Shown: positions 25,313 through 34,286, numbered from the stretch's first letter. The stretch is DNA of 64,000 nt from DATKGL01 sp035510455 (GCA_035510455.1 DATKHB010000027.1:1-64000); one strand, 5' to 3'. A program made the numbers and translations. Notes: generated by a model not told the origin, from the sequence alone.

Positions 25313-26029
25313 ATGAAGCATTTTTCTCTTGAAGAGTATCTGGTACGAAAAGGATTATGTAAAAGCGAAGCCGATGCCAACTCTTATATAGTTCTGGGTT
25401 TTGTTAAGGTAAATAATAATTTAGTATTAAAGCCTGACTATCAAGTAGGCGAAGACGAAGCAATTCGCTTAACGGCTAATTTTGTATCGCGGGGAGCTCT
25501 CAAGCTAGCTTCCGTTAAAGATAAGTTGGAGTTGGATTTTAGGGACAAGTTAATAGTTGATGTCGGCAGTTCTACCGGTGGCTTCACAGATTACGCCCTC
25601 CAAAACTCAGCTAAACGAGTAATAGCCATTGATCTTGGTAAAAATCAGCTGCACGAGAAGCTAAAGAATAATCCTAAAATTGAGATTCACGATCACACAA
25701 GCATTTTCGACATTAATAATTTGCCAGACGATGTAGCTATGGTCCTAATTGACGTAAATTTTGTTTCGCTTCGAGAAGTCCTTCTCCATATATATAAACT
25801 GATTAATAGGCAGACCGAAATCATAGCTCTCCTAAAACCTCAATTTGAAATATCTGGCGGTAAGCTTAAGAATGAGGGTATTATAAAAAATAATCGTATG
25901 CGGCGGGACATAATCAAGGACTTCGAAAATTGGGTCAAGCAACGCTTTGTTATTTTAGACAAAGCCGACTCCAAATTAGCTGGCCGGCATGGGAATCTAG
26001 AGAGATTTTATAAGCTTCGAAAAGCATAG
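25313..26029 (+). CDS. TlyA-family S4-domain rRNA methyltransferase-like protein
   Basis: The 238-residue protein has an N-terminal S4 RNA-binding domain (SLEEYLVRKGLCKSEADANSYIVLGFVKVNN) and a FtsJ/RrmJ-like methyltransferase with motif I VDVGSSTGGFTDYAL, followed by VIAIDLGKNQLHEKL and LLKPQFE. TlyA proteins 2'-O-methylate rRNA and are often annotated as haemolysin A. The family's K-D-K-E tetrad is only partly recognisable. The start lies 12 bases after the efp stop without a clear Shine-Dalgarno. Confidence 0.88.
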   Translation: MKHFSLEEYLVRKGLCKSEADANSYIVLGFVKVNNNLVLKPDYQVGEDEAIRLTANFVSRGALKLASVKDKLELDFRDKLIVDVGSSTGGFTDYALQNSAKRVIAIDLGKNQLHEKLKNNPKIEIHDHTSIFDINNLPDDVAMVLIDVNFVSLREVLLHIYKLINRQTEIIALLKPQFEISGGKLKNEGIIKNNRMRRDIIKDFENWVKQRFVILDKADSKLAGRHGNLERFYKLRKA

Positions 26030-26050
26030 ATATGATGGTAAACTTCCCAC

Positions 26051-26707
26051 ATGTATTTCAAGAGTCGCGCGCAAGCCGGCAATCTATTGGCTGCTGAAAT
26101 AGCCAAAAAGTACCGTTATGAAAATTGCGCCGTTGTGGCATTAAGCGACGGCGGGGTGATTATCGGCGCGGAGATTGCCATCAACCTCCACTGTGTTCTT
26201 TCTCTGTTATTGGCAGCCCCAATTGAATTGCCTAACGAGAACGATCCCATAGCAACCGTTAATCAATCGGGCAGGATAACTTACAATGGTTTATATTCGG
26301 CCGGTGAGCTTGAGGAACTTCAGGGTGAATTTCGAACCTATATTGAGGAAGAGCGCATCAGGGCACTCCACAAAATCAACAGTTTGCTTGGTGACGGCGG
26401 GCTAATTGAGCCAAAATTGCTTAAAGGACGCATTGTTATCTTAGTGTCCGATGGTCTAAGTAGTGGGTTATCCCTGGAAGCCGCGGTGGATTTCTTAAAG
26501 CCTATTCAACTGGAGAAACTAATCGTAGCGGTGCCGATTGCCAGTGTCCCTGCCGTGGATCGCATGCACGTACTGAGCGATGAGATATATTGCCTCAGCG
26601 TACTAGGAGACTATATAAACACTGACCATTATTACGATATTGATGATAAACCCGACCACGACGAGGTCATCAAAATAGTTAAAGAAGTTATTCTCCACTG
26701 GAAATAG
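26051..26707 (+). CDS. Phosphoribosyltransferase-like protein
   Basis: The 218-residue protein has a type I PRTase-like fold: ENCAVVALSDGGVIIGAEIA near residue 30 and RIVILVSDGLSSGLSLEAAV near residue 145 in the PRPP-loop position. The usual two acidic residues before the Gly of that loop are reduced to Ser-Asp, so PRPP binding may be altered. This resembles the PRTase proteins of unknown substrate often fused to or encoded beside hydrolases. TAAACT (26039-26044) ends six bases before ATG. Confidence 0.7.
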   Translation: MYFKSRAQAGNLLAAEIAKKYRYENCAVVALSDGGVIIGAEIAINLHCVLSLLLAAPIELPNENDPIATVNQSGRITYNGLYSAGELEELQGEFRTYIEEERIRALHKINSLLGDGGLIEPKLLKGRIVILVSDGLSSGLSLEAAVDFLKPIQLEKLIVAVPIASVPAVDRMHVLSDEIYCLSVLGDYINTDHYYDIDDKPDHDEVIKIVKEVILHWK

Positions 26708-26725
26708 GCCAATCTTCAAGTCACA

Positions 26726-27376
26726 CTAGAGATATTTCTCGAGAGCCTCTTTGTCCTTAATCGTCACATAAGATTGCTCGGAGCTCACCAGGCCTTTACG
26801 TTCCAGGTAGGCCATTTCACGGCTGGTGGTTTCACGGCTGGAGTTAATAGAGCTGGCAATGTCTTGGTGCTTAAGCGGTGCGTCGATTAGTGTTGAACGA
26901 TTAGCCATAGGTTTGCCAAATTGCCGCGAGGCAGACAGCAAGAAAGAGATGAGACGCTCCCTTACTGTGCGATACTCGAGGCTTAGGATTCTCTCGGAAT
27001 GTGTACGGTACATATAAGTCAATAAATCTATGAGAGGCAAACTTGCCTCAGGGTGCGAATGTAGATATTCCTCAAACTTTGGTTGACTAATTTCCCAGAC
27101 AACAGTTTCCCTAAGGGCAGAATATATAATGGAGCGATCTTCTCCAGTTATCGCCCAGGTTAGAGCAAGAATATCACCCTTTTTTCGGATAACCAGCAAA
27201 TTTTCTTCACCATATTTAGTAATGTCGTAAGCTTTTACTAAACCGCTCTCAATATAAAAAACACCCGGCGGTGATTCGCCGGGCCTAATAATAAACTCCC
27301 CCTTAGAGTATGTTAGCCGTCTTCCTTTATGGAAGAGACCCACCAGGGTCTTCATATCACTCTTTGTGGACAACAT
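26726..27376 (-). CDS. Crp/Fnr-family transcriptional regulator
   Basis: The 216-residue protein has an N-terminal cyclic-nucleotide-binding jelly roll (FIIRPGESPPGVFYIESGLVKAY; KKGDILALTWAITGEDRSIIYSAL) and a C-terminal winged helix (LKHQDIASSINSSRETTSREMAYLERKGLV). There is no N-terminal Cys cluster, so it is not an oxygen-sensing Fnr. The phosphate-cassette region keeps Arg-Ser as in E. coli CRP but has Gly-Asp where CRP has Gly-Glu, so cAMP or another ligand is possible. It is divergent from a PH-domain gene across a gap with TGTGA-type sites. Confidence 0.88.
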   Translation of the reverse strand: MLSTKSDMKTLVGLFHKGRRLTYSKGEFIIRPGESPPGVFYIESGLVKAYDITKYGEENLLVIRKKGDILALTWAITGEDRSIIYSALRETVVWEISQPKFEEYLHSHPEASLPLIDLLTYMYRTHSERILSLEYRTVRERLISFLLSASRQFGKPMANRSTLIDAPLKHQDIASSINSSRETTSREMAYLERKGLVSSEQSYVTIKDKEALEKYL

Positions 27377-27556
27377 GAAATAATTATGACATATCTGTAC
27401 GACATATCAAAGATGTTGATATCTGGGGTTTCTTCAGGGTCCGTGTGATATAAATCTCACAGCTGGTGTGATATAGTTTACGGACGTTATTTTCTAGATA
27501 AAGTATTGTGAGACTACAGGAAGTAAGAGTGGAGAAGTTAAACGAAGGAGGCTAAT
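27377..27556. promoter_or_regulatory. Divergent regulatory region with Crp-like half-sites
   Basis: Minus-strand promoter for the regulator: TTGATA (27405-27410), 16-base spacer, CATAAT (27383-27388), ending 6 bases before its ATG. Plus-strand promoter: TTTACG (27477-27482), 16-base spacer, TAAAGT (27499-27504). Between them lie a dyad TGTGA (27444-27448) with TCACA (27457-27461), a direct repeat of GTGTGATATA (27443-27452 and 27466-27475), and another TGTGA at 27507-27511. AAGGAGG (27545-27551) serves the ATG at 27557. The regulator probably binds here. Confidence 0.55.
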
Positions 27557-28207
27557 ATGACAAGCCAACAAGCAGTTGACGACCAACTCAAAAAAATAGG
27601 TGCAGATTTCCGCTTCTGGGGACGCAACGAAATAAAAGAATTAAGCATGATATTGGCTGAAGAGGAAGTTATTAATCAATGTGTTAATGGTCACTATCAA
27701 GGAGGCTTTGCGATGCTGGCCGCTACCGACAGACGTCTTATCCTGGTTGACCGCAAACCAATGTTTCTAACCATCGAAGTCATATGGTATGACAAAATTG
27801 GGCAGATAGATTTTAACCATCGCCTTCTCAATGCGACTTTATGCATTTCTACCCCAAACAAAGACCTGAATTTCACTAGTTGGAATAGTAGTCGGCTACG
27901 AGCCATCTTACTCTATTCTCAGCATAAAATGGCTCTGGCAAGATCTGGCAACGACAGTAATTTAGACCGTGCTCTTCTAAGGCAGGCTGACAGGGAAGAG
28001 GACAATAGATTTGTTCTCCCGGTTGAGAACAGCAATCGCAACGACCGTACACGCACCGATCTAAACAGATGGCTGAAGCCGGCCGCCTCAACTACAAACC
28101 GTCTTAAATTACCTGGACTATCAAGTTCCTATGATCTCACGCTTTACGGCGCAACTAGGCTCCCGTTCTCTAGACGACGCTACTATTCACGCTCGGTAAT
28201 TCTCTAG
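27557..28207 (+). CDS. PH-like (YokE-type) domain protein
   Basis: The 216-residue protein has a bacterial PH-like core in its first 130 residues (EEEVINQCVNGHYQGGFAMLAATDRRLILVDRK, then VIWYDKIGQIDF), as in YokE/SHOCT-associated proteins. The C-terminal 80 residues are Arg/Ser/Asn-rich and probably flexible. Its cellular role is unknown. It has a strong Shine-Dalgarno and a promoter behind the Crp-like sites, so it is a likely target of the divergent regulator. The stop overlaps ychF by four bases, convergent. Confidence 0.65.
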   Translation: MTSQQAVDDQLKKIGADFRFWGRNEIKELSMILAEEEVINQCVNGHYQGGFAMLAATDRRLILVDRKPMFLTIEVIWYDKIGQIDFNHRLLNATLCISTPNKDLNFTSWNSSRLRAILLYSQHKMALARSGNDSNLDRALLRQADREEDNRFVLPVENSNRNDRTRTDLNRWLKPAASTTNRLKLPGLSSSYDLTLYGATRLPFSRRRYYSRSVIL

Positions 28208-29286
28208 ACGTTAAACCTGAATTCAACCACATCGTCAGGTTGCATCACATAATCTTTGCCTTCGGTTCGTACTTTGCCAGCGGCTCTTGCTGAGGCTAAA
28301 GATCCGTACTTGATTAAGTCAAAATAATTTATTATCTCTGCGGCTATAAAACCTCTAGCGAAATCTGTGTGAATAACCCCAGCAGCTTGCTGGGCAGTAT
28401 TGCCTTGGGGTATAGTCCAGGCTCGTGTTTCTTTTTCGCCAGCCGTTAGAAAACTTTGTAGCCCTAGAACGTTATAAGCTAACTTCGACATCCGGAACAA
28501 ACCTGATTTCTCTTGTCCATAACTTTCTAACAATTCACTAGCTTCTTCTTCGCTCAGCGCTTTAAGTTCGTATTCGAGCTTGGCGCAGATAAGCAGGCTA
28601 GGAGCTGGGTCTACCAGCTCTTTTAAATAATTCTTCATTTTGTTGTCTACCAAACCCTCTTCATCAACATTGAATACATATATAACCGGTTTAACTGTCA
28701 AGAGCTGAAGGTCGACCAGCAAATCTTTATCTAAATTAGTATCCGAGGAAAGGAGCTCATTGTTATCCAGGATTTCTAAGGCAGATTTTACCGTGTTTAG
28801 TTTTGGTTGTAATTTGGGGTTGATTCTTGCTTCTTTTTCCAACTTTTTTAGATGATTAGTAATAGTTTGTAGGTCAGCCAAAACTAATTCTGTATTAATG
28901 ATCTCGATGTCTTTTTTGGGTTTTACGTCGTTATTGACGTGAACAATATCGTTATCTTTAAAAGCGCGGACAACGTGAACGATAGCGTTGCAAGCTTTTA
29001 TATTACCCAAGAATTGATTTCCTAAGCCTTCACCTTTTGATGCCCCAGATACAAGACCGGCAATGTCTACGAACGTGACCGTTGCGGGGACAACTTTTTT
29101 GGAACTATATAAAACTGCAAGTTTATTGAGGCGTTCGTCTGGTACCGGCACGATGCCGGTATTGGGCTCGATGGTAGCAAAAGGGTAGTTCGCTATTAAA
29201 ACATTATTGTTAGTCAAACTATTAAATAAGGTTGATTTGCCAACGTTAGGTAACCCTACTATTCCGATTTCTAAGGATTTTGACAT
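28204..29286 (-). CDS. ychF: Ribosome-binding ATPase YchF (Obg-family)
   Basis: The 360-residue protein has G1 GLPNVGKSTLFNSLT, the G3 region FVDIAGLVSGASKGEGLGNQFL and a G4-like YVFNVDEEG (NVDE rather than NKxD, typical of the ATP-preferring YchF). A coiled-coil insertion and C-terminal TGS domain (ARAAGKVRTEGKDYVMQPDDVVEFRFNV) complete the family layout. It binds ribosomes and ATP in the cytoplasm. Minus-strand TACAAT (29294-29299) ends 7 bases before ATG, so a leaderless mRNA is likely. Confidence 0.97.
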   Translation of the reverse strand: MSKSLEIGIVGLPNVGKSTLFNSLTNNNVLIANYPFATIEPNTGIVPVPDERLNKLAVLYSSKKVVPATVTFVDIAGLVSGASKGEGLGNQFLGNIKACNAIVHVVRAFKDNDIVHVNNDVKPKKDIEIINTELVLADLQTITNHLKKLEKEARINPKLQPKLNTVKSALEILDNNELLSSDTNLDKDLLVDLQLLTVKPVIYVFNVDEEGLVDNKMKNYLKELVDPAPSLLICAKLEYELKALSEEEASELLESYGQEKSGLFRMSKLAYNVLGLQSFLTAGEKETRAWTIPQGNTAQQAAGVIHTDFARGFIAAEIINYFDLIKYGSLASARAAGKVRTEGKDYVMQPDDVVEFRFNV

Positions 29287-29361
29287 AGATTAGATTGTAA
29301 CAGATATAAAGACAAAAGTAATAGTTTGATTAAATGGCAATAATGTGTTATTGTTTAAGAC

Positions 29362-30330
29362 ATGTTTGAGCAATCATCTGTGCCTAATGATGCACTACAA
29401 CCAATTCATGAAACAGTAATCTGGGCTACCCGACTAAGAGAAAACAGCCTTGAACGAAGAATCCCAATTGATCTTTTCTACAATCCCGATGTTCTGAATG
29501 GTGTAGACATACTGCTCGGTGCTGGGGGCTATGGTGAGGAAAAATTTGCTGCCATAGAAGGAGTTAGAAAATTTGGTGAGCTTGCAATAGCTGCGGCTTT
29601 TATGGTGCATCCTTTTGACAGGAAAAAAGTACCGGGTAGGAATATAGCGGGGATGAAGCGTGATGAAGAGCTTAGGTTATGGATTGAGAAAATTCTTATT
29701 GAAGGTCCTCTTTTCGTAGCCTCTGAACTTAATGAAAAAGCAGGGAAGCCCTCCGATTCACCAGTAGACTTATATGGTAACTCAATGAGTGCTGGAGGCA
29801 ATATAATGTCTGCATCACGTGCTCCCGAAAGATTTCATATTGTTGAGGCCCAGGCTCCAGCTGGCGTTAACGATCGTACCGTTGCTATGTCTGAGAGTAA
29901 AAGAATCCATAGTCTCCTAAGAGATATGGGCGTTAATCTAAACAGACCTGAACAAAATATACTTAAGGATCGTCGTAATATTCGTGCTGGTATGGAAATC
30001 TTCCGCCGAGCAGTAATAGATATTATGCAGAGACGATTTAATACTAAGGTTGGTTATGCTGTGACAGCCGACATTGTCCCAGATATAGCAAAACTTCACG
30101 GGCTAAAAGGAGAAGATTTTGGGCTTTGGCTAGGATCAGATGACCCTGTTGCCCAACTTACGCAGGTACGAAGATCATTAAAGCTTTATTCATCTGAAAA
30201 TCATCAGGCCAACCTTGCTGATATCATAAGGGTTTACGAGGGTAGTCATACCGCACTTTACGCTAATGGCATACGACCACAACTCGAGCCTATAGGTGTT
30301 CATATTCTCGAACGCCGTAAAGCCAGCTAA
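29362..30330 (+). CDS. Hypothetical 322-residue protein
   Basis: I do not recognise a family. The protein is soluble-looking with no signal peptide or membrane segment. Notable stretches are GVDILLGAGGYGEEKFAAIEG, a basic helix HPFDRKKVPGRNIAGMKRDEELRLWIEKIL, HIVEAQAPAGVNDRT and the C-terminal VRRSLKLYSSENHQANLADIIRVYEG. Cysteines are absent. A weak TATTGT (29349-29354) lies 7 bases before ATG. It stands alone between ychF (divergent) and the ABC operon (convergent). Function unknown. Confidence 0.65.
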   Translation: MFEQSSVPNDALQPIHETVIWATRLRENSLERRIPIDLFYNPDVLNGVDILLGAGGYGEEKFAAIEGVRKFGELAIAAAFMVHPFDRKKVPGRNIAGMKRDEELRLWIEKILIEGPLFVASELNEKAGKPSDSPVDLYGNSMSAGGNIMSASRAPERFHIVEAQAPAGVNDRTVAMSESKRIHSLLRDMGVNLNRPEQNILKDRRNIRAGMEIFRRAVIDIMQRRFNTKVGYAVTADIVPDIAKLHGLKGEDFGLWLGSDDPVAQLTQVRRSLKLYSSENHQANLADIIRVYEGSHTALYANGIRPQLEPIGVHILERRKAS

Positions 30331-30372
30331 TTATTACTAATGTATTGGTAAAGTTGAATTACTATAGACTCG

Positions 30373-30397
30373 AATTTTGTAAGTCTCTTACGAAATT
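30373..30397. terminator. Hairpin between convergent genes
   Basis: An 11-bp stem (30373-30383 with 30387-30397, one G-T pair) has a 3-base loop. A seven-T run occurs downstream at 30415-30421 but is separated by 17 bases, so it is at best an atypical terminator for the plus-strand gene. Confidence 0.4.
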
Positions 30398-30448
30398 TGG
30401 GGAATATCCACGGGTTTTTTTATCATCTGGCTCAGTGGTCTCTATTTA

Positions 30449-30985
30449 TTAATCAGCGGTAGGGGGGTTGGCGCTATCACCATTAGAATTAGATGATGAA
30501 GAGCCGCCGTACCCCCCATAACTCGGATTTACAATAATCTGTGATGCTTGACTCGTATTTGAGCTGTCTGCAGCTATCGCCACCGTATCACCAACGGCTA
30601 TATCACTAGCTGTAGTTGTTTGGCCATTATCGGTGATAGTCGTACCGCTGGTTATAGAGAAAGTCGTACCAGAGCCTGTCTGTTGGTCATTTACGGTTAT
30701 ACTGCTTGAGCTGACAGCTGTCACTTGTCCAAATGTTGGGCGTTGGCCACCCGATCTACCGCCGAAACCACCACCAAAAGATCCTGATCTATCTTGGCTA
30801 GTGGAGCTGGCAGTAACTTTTGGCAGGTGTCCTTTTTCGTACCTCACTCCGCCGTAAAAACTAAGACCGACTATAACCAGACCAGCAACAACTAATACTA
30901 TTGGTTTAATCGGGCTATTTTGATGATGAGGTATCTGGGTATGCATCTCATGATGCTTCTCTCCTGATATATACTTATCTTCCAT
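30449..30985 (-). CDS. Membrane-anchored DUF5666-like protein of an ABC transporter operon
   Basis: The 178-residue protein has a His-rich cytoplasmic N-terminus (HHEMHTQIPHHQN), one membrane segment (about residues 29-47), a Gly/Ser/Arg linker, then a small beta domain (FGQVTAVSSSSITVNDQQTGSGTTFSITSGTTIT ... DIAVGDTVAIAAD) with the repeating layout of DUF5666, and a Gly/Ser/Tyr-rich tail. It lies 14 bases after the ABC ATPase and is co-transcribed. By position it could be an extracytoplasmic accessory of the transporter, as MacA-like subunits are, although it shows no membrane-fusion-protein fold. Confidence 0.6.
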   Translation of the reverse strand: MEDKYISGEKHHEMHTQIPHHQNSPIKPIVLVVAGLVIVGLSFYGGVRYEKGHLPKVTASSTSQDRSGSFGGGFGGRSGGQRPTFGQVTAVSSSSITVNDQQTGSGTTFSITSGTTITDNGQTTTASDIAVGDTVAIAADSSNTSQASQIIVNPSYGGYGGSSSSNSNGDSANPPTAD

Positions 30986-30999
30986 TTTCTTCCATTTGA

Positions 31000-31671
31000 C
31001 TATGCCTTGACTAATTTACCATCTTTTAATTTAAACGTTACGTCTGTTTTGCCGGCGATAGATAAGTCGTGGGTGACCGTGATGATAGTAGTATTCTCAC
31101 TACGAGCTAAATCATGCAGTAAGTTAAAAATCATTTTGCCGGTTTGACTATCAAGATTACCCGTTGGCTCATCAGCCAGTATTAACTGTGGTTTATTAGC
31201 GAGGGCTCGAGCGATCGCTACCCGCTGTTGCTCACCGCCGCTAAGTCGTCCCGGCTTGCGCGTTTGTTTATCGTCGGTTAGTCCAACTTGGTTAAGCAGA
31301 TGAGCTGCACGTTCAATGCGCTCTTTCTTCGGCACTTTGGCAAACTCCATAGGTAGCATAACGTTTTCTAAGGCAGTTAAATTTGGCACTAGGTTATAGC
31401 TTTGAAAGACAAAACCTATCTTCCCGCCGCGATATTTAATTAATGAGCGATCGCGCAATTTAGTTATATCCTGTTCACCGACCATTATATTGCCGCTTGT
31501 CGGTTTATCCAGCGCCCCAAGCAGACTAAGCAGGGTACTCTTGCCGCTACCGCTCTTGCCTACGATTGATACAAACTGTCCGTCTTCTATGCTAAGACTT
31601 ACATCATTGACTGCTATGACGTTAACGTCACCAGACTTAAAAACTTTCTTTAGTTCTTTGACTTGTAACAT
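31000..31671 (-). CDS. ABC transporter ATP-binding protein (MacB/LolD-type)
   Basis: The 223-residue protein has Walker [26 protein letters not shown]-loop [19 protein letters not shown], signature [16 protein letters not shown], Walker [14 protein letters not shown] and H-loop TVTHDLSIA. This pattern is typical of LolD/MacB/FtsE-type ATPases that drive mechanotransmission permeases rather than classical import. It follows the permease after one base and precedes the DUF5666-like gene. Confidence 0.93.
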   Translation of the reverse strand: MLQVKELKKVFKSGDVNVIAVNDVSLSIEDGQFVSIVGKSGSGKSTLLSLLGALDKPTSGNIMVGEQDITKLRDRSLIKYRGGKIGFVFQSYNLVPNLTALENVMLPMEFAKVPKKERIERAAHLLNQVGLTDDKQTRKPGRLSGGEQQRVAIARALANKPQLILADEPTGNLDSQTGKMIFNLLHDLARSENTTIITVTHDLSIAGKTDVTFKLKDGKLVKA

Positions 31672-31672
31672 A

Positions 31673-33079
31673 TTATTCCGTCCTCATGACCTCGGCTGGT
31701 CTTATTTTTGATATGAAATACGACGCTAAAGCGCTCCCAATAACAGCGATTACAACGGCTGCTGCTATGCCGTATAGAATGATATCCCAGCCAACGGTAC
31801 CGTGAATGCTCGAGAAAGTGTTTCTGACTCCACCGACGGCGTGTCTAATACCGCCCCCGAACCCGCTGAAGCTTCTGCCGCCCCCGCTGCCAGTTACAAG
31901 TGTAGGCCCTGCGGTAGAAATGCCAGCGGGAGCGCTGGTAGTTGAACTGGAGCTGTTATTAACCAGCAGTTTTGTTATAGGGTTAGCGGCTACCACACCA
32001 AGCCCGATACCAATGATTGAACCGAGCAGTGTAAGCGTTATGGCTTCTGTCATAAACTGAAACATAATTTTTATGTTGGAAGCTCCAATAGCTTTAATAA
32101 CTCCGATTTCCCGGCGGCGTTCACGCACAATCATAATCATGGTAAGCAAAATAATAACCGACCCGGCTATAACTGCTCCGATCAAGCTATAAACAGAAAT
32201 GGTCTGAATGTTCTTCAGCGGGGCAACTGTTGTCTGAGCTTGCTGGGCGCTGTTGGTCACATCTGCCGCAGAACCAAGTTGCTTTTGGATTGCGGCTGTG
32301 ACCGAGTTAACATTCCCGACCGAGTCAACATAAACCGTGGCGCTGGTAATATCATTAGTCAGGCCGGATAGTTTTTGAGTAGTAGCCAACGGCATGATTA
32401 CTTGGTTGTTCGAGAACGTATTGCCGGCATCGAAAATACCATCAACAGTAATAGTAGTACTGTAGGCGGTAAAGGTTGAACCTAGTTTCAAACTGTTCTT
32501 GGACGCCAAGCTGCTCCCGACGAGTGCAACGTCAGATGTGCTATTAGACGAGAAAACCGTGCCAGATGTTAGCTTGAATGTGCCGCCGCCTTGGGTCACG
32601 CCAAGGTTTGTCGGATCATTAGTGCCAAGTACGGTTATTGGTGGAGTGAAGGAAAATGTACCACCACCCGATCCACCGCCAAATGTAGTCGGACCGTTAA
32701 AGGTTTGCCCGCTATTGCCAGCAAAACGCTGACCGAGTGAGCCGGCGCTAATCGCTGATACAAGATTACTGTTAGAAGTTGTTAGGCGGTCACTTACACT
32801 CTTATCGATTGCCGTCACATGGGGAAGTTTCTGGACAAAAGCAAGTTGGGTATCGGTAAGGGGATTGCCGCCGCCTTCAAAACCTCTAACGCCCGCAGGG
32901 CTAACGGTAATGGTGTTATCAACCGAACCCTCTACCGAAGTTATTTTTTTGCCGACGGCCTGGTGAGCAACCAGCATCGATAAAGCGAGCCCCATGCTTA
33001 GCCCCAGTATGACAACAATTGAGAAAGTTCGTATCTGATTTCGAAATGCATTACGAATCCCTCGGCTTATTACATTCAT
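31673..33079 (-). CDS. ABC transporter permease (MacB/FtsX-type)
   Basis: The 468-residue protein has one N-terminal membrane segment (FSIVVILGLSMGLALSMLVAHQAV), a large extracytoplasmic domain (residues 50-295) of MacB_PCD type, and a C-terminal FtsX domain with three segments, including VIKAIGASNIKIMFQFMTEA. A Gly/Ser-rich loop of about 55 residues (with TGSGGGRSFSGFGGG) is inserted between the last two segments. In a monoderm this family usually exports peptides or small toxic molecules or transmits signals. AGAGGA lies about 9 bases before ATG. Substrate unknown. Confidence 0.9.
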   Translation of the reverse strand: MNVISRGIRNAFRNQIRTFSIVVILGLSMGLALSMLVAHQAVGKKITSVEGSVDNTITVSPAGVRGFEGGGNPLTDTQLAFVQKLPHVTAIDKSVSDRLTTSNSNLVSAISAGSLGQRFAGNSGQTFNGPTTFGGGSGGGTFSFTPPITVLGTNDPTNLGVTQGGGTFKLTSGTVFSSNSTSDVALVGSSLASKNSLKLGSTFTAYSTTITVDGIFDAGNTFSNNQVIMPLATTQKLSGLTNDITSATVYVDSVGNVNSVTAAIQKQLGSAADVTNSAQQAQTTVAPLKNIQTISVYSLIGAVIAGSVIILLTMIMIVRERRREIGVIKAIGASNIKIMFQFMTEAITLTLLGSIIGIGLGVVAANPITKLLVNNSSSSTTSAPAGISTAGPTLVTGSGGGRSFSGFGGGIRHAVGGVRNTFSSIHGTVGWDIILYGIAAAVVIAVIGSALASYFISKIRPAEVMRTE

Positions 33080-33203
33080 AGTTTTTCCTCTTCGGATGAA
33101 TTAATGTTTGACTTGAACTTTAGTCGCTTATCCTGAAAGTTAGCTTAAAGTTTGGTCATTATCAAATATTTACAGGCTGGAGTACTTTGGTTAAGCTGAT
33201 TGC

Positions 33204-33209
33204 TATAAT
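33204..33209 (+). promoter_or_regulatory. -10 box for the flippase-like gene
   Basis: TATAAT (33204-33209) ends 11 bases before ATG 33221, giving at most 4-5 bases of leader and no Shine-Dalgarno. An in-frame TTG at 33209 overlaps the box and is unlikely to be the start. Confidence 0.5.
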
Positions 33210-33220
33210 TGATAGCGTTA

Positions 33221-34201
33221 ATGGTTAATAAAATAGACAAACCAAAAGTTAAGTCTGCGCGCTCTAGTATTGGTCTAAGTATTCGCAAGGTCGTTTTATT
33301 ATTGTTTGCGTTATTTTTTATTTATCTCATACTACCGCAGATTGGCGAGTTCCACGTAAGCTTTAATATAGTTAGGCACGCAAAAGTAGGGTGGGTAGTT
33401 GGTGCGGTTGTACTTTCTTTGCTGACGTATCAATTCACCGTGTCCACCTATTTATTGATTGCTAAAAAGAAGCTTTATTATTTTCGAACTTTGTTAGTGC
33501 AATTAGCCAGTTCGTTTGCCAACCGGTTAATCCCCGCGGGTGTAGGAGCTATTGGTATTAACTATCGGTATCTCCGTAAAAATGACCACTCTGTTAGTGA
33601 AGCCAGCGCTGTGGTAGCTGTCAATAATACTCTGGGAATAGTCGGTCATCTTATACTACTTGGTTTGGTATTTAACTTTGTCCCATTGAAGGATATTAAG
33701 CTCCACGTCTCCTTGCCTCATATCGCTACCCCAATTTATTGGATAATTGCCGGCGCCATTTTAGTGGCTATCGGGGTGTCGGCGCTATGGGCCAAAAAAG
33801 CTGGCCGAAATTTTGATCTCAAACTCATAAACTTATTCAAAAATATAGCTGCTTATCGTGGCCACCCGCTTAGATTGTTAGGCGCCGTAGTATGCATGAT
33901 GGCTTCGACAAGCATGTCAGTTCTTTGTCTATTGCTATGTGCTCACTCCCTAGGCTTTAATATATCTTTTATTTCGTCACTAATTATTCTTACATTCGGA
34001 ATAATCGGAGGGGCCGTAGTACCGACCCCGGGCGGCTTAGGAGGAGCCGAGGCGGGATTATTCGCTGGGCTCCTAGCTTACGGCGCTGATCGGCCAGAAG
34101 CCTTAGCCGTAGCTCTTAGCTACCGATTTATAACCTATTGGTTTGCTCTAGTATATGGTCTAGCAGCTATGGTAGTTGCCGAACGGGCCGGTTACTTGTA
34201 G
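33221..34201 (+). CDS. Lysylphosphatidylglycerol synthase TM-region/UPF0104 (flippase-like) membrane protein
   Basis: The 326-residue integral membrane protein has about eight hydrophobic segments. It shows the two family signatures: SSFANRLIPAGVGAIGINYRYLRK near residue 100 and VVPTPGGLGGAEAGLFAGLLAYG near 270. Relatives (the MprF N-terminal domain, AglD/YbhN) are thought to flip or handle glycolipids and aminoacyl-lipids. No catalytic aminoacyl-transferase domain is attached, so a transport or flippase role is more likely. It sits upstream of a P-type ATPase that has its own promoter. Confidence 0.82.
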   Translation: MVNKIDKPKVKSARSSIGLSIRKVVLLLFALFFIYLILPQIGEFHVSFNIVRHAKVGWVVGAVVLSLLTYQFTVSTYLLIAKKKLYYFRTLLVQLASSFANRLIPAGVGAIGINYRYLRKNDHSVSEASAVVAVNNTLGIVGHLILLGLVFNFVPLKDIKLHVSLPHIATPIYWIIAGAILVAIGVSALWAKKAGRNFDLKLINLFKNIAAYRGHPLRLLGAVVCMMASTSMSVLCLLLCAHSLGFNISFISSLIILTFGIIGGAVVPTPGGLGGAEAGLFAGLLAYGADRPEALAVALSYRFITYWFALVYGLAAMVVAERAGYL

Positions 34202-34228
34202 AACTTAAATGTTTATCCTGTTGCTCGA

Positions 34229-34258
34229 TTGGACTAACTAATAGTTGAAAGATATAAT
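34229..34258 (+). promoter_or_regulatory. Promoter for the P-type ATPase gene
   Basis: TTGGAC (34229-34234), 18-base spacer, TATAAT (34253-34258), giving a leader of about 20 bases with a weak AGGG before ATG 34287. The leader is too short for an M-box or similar magnesium riboswitch. Confidence 0.6.
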
Positions 34259-34286
34259 TCGAGACAGCTTAGGGTAAAAATAACTT

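Noticed and set aside
34259..34286. Mg2+ riboswitch before the P-type ATPase
   Set aside because: The predicted leader is about 20 bases, far too short for a riboswitch fold.
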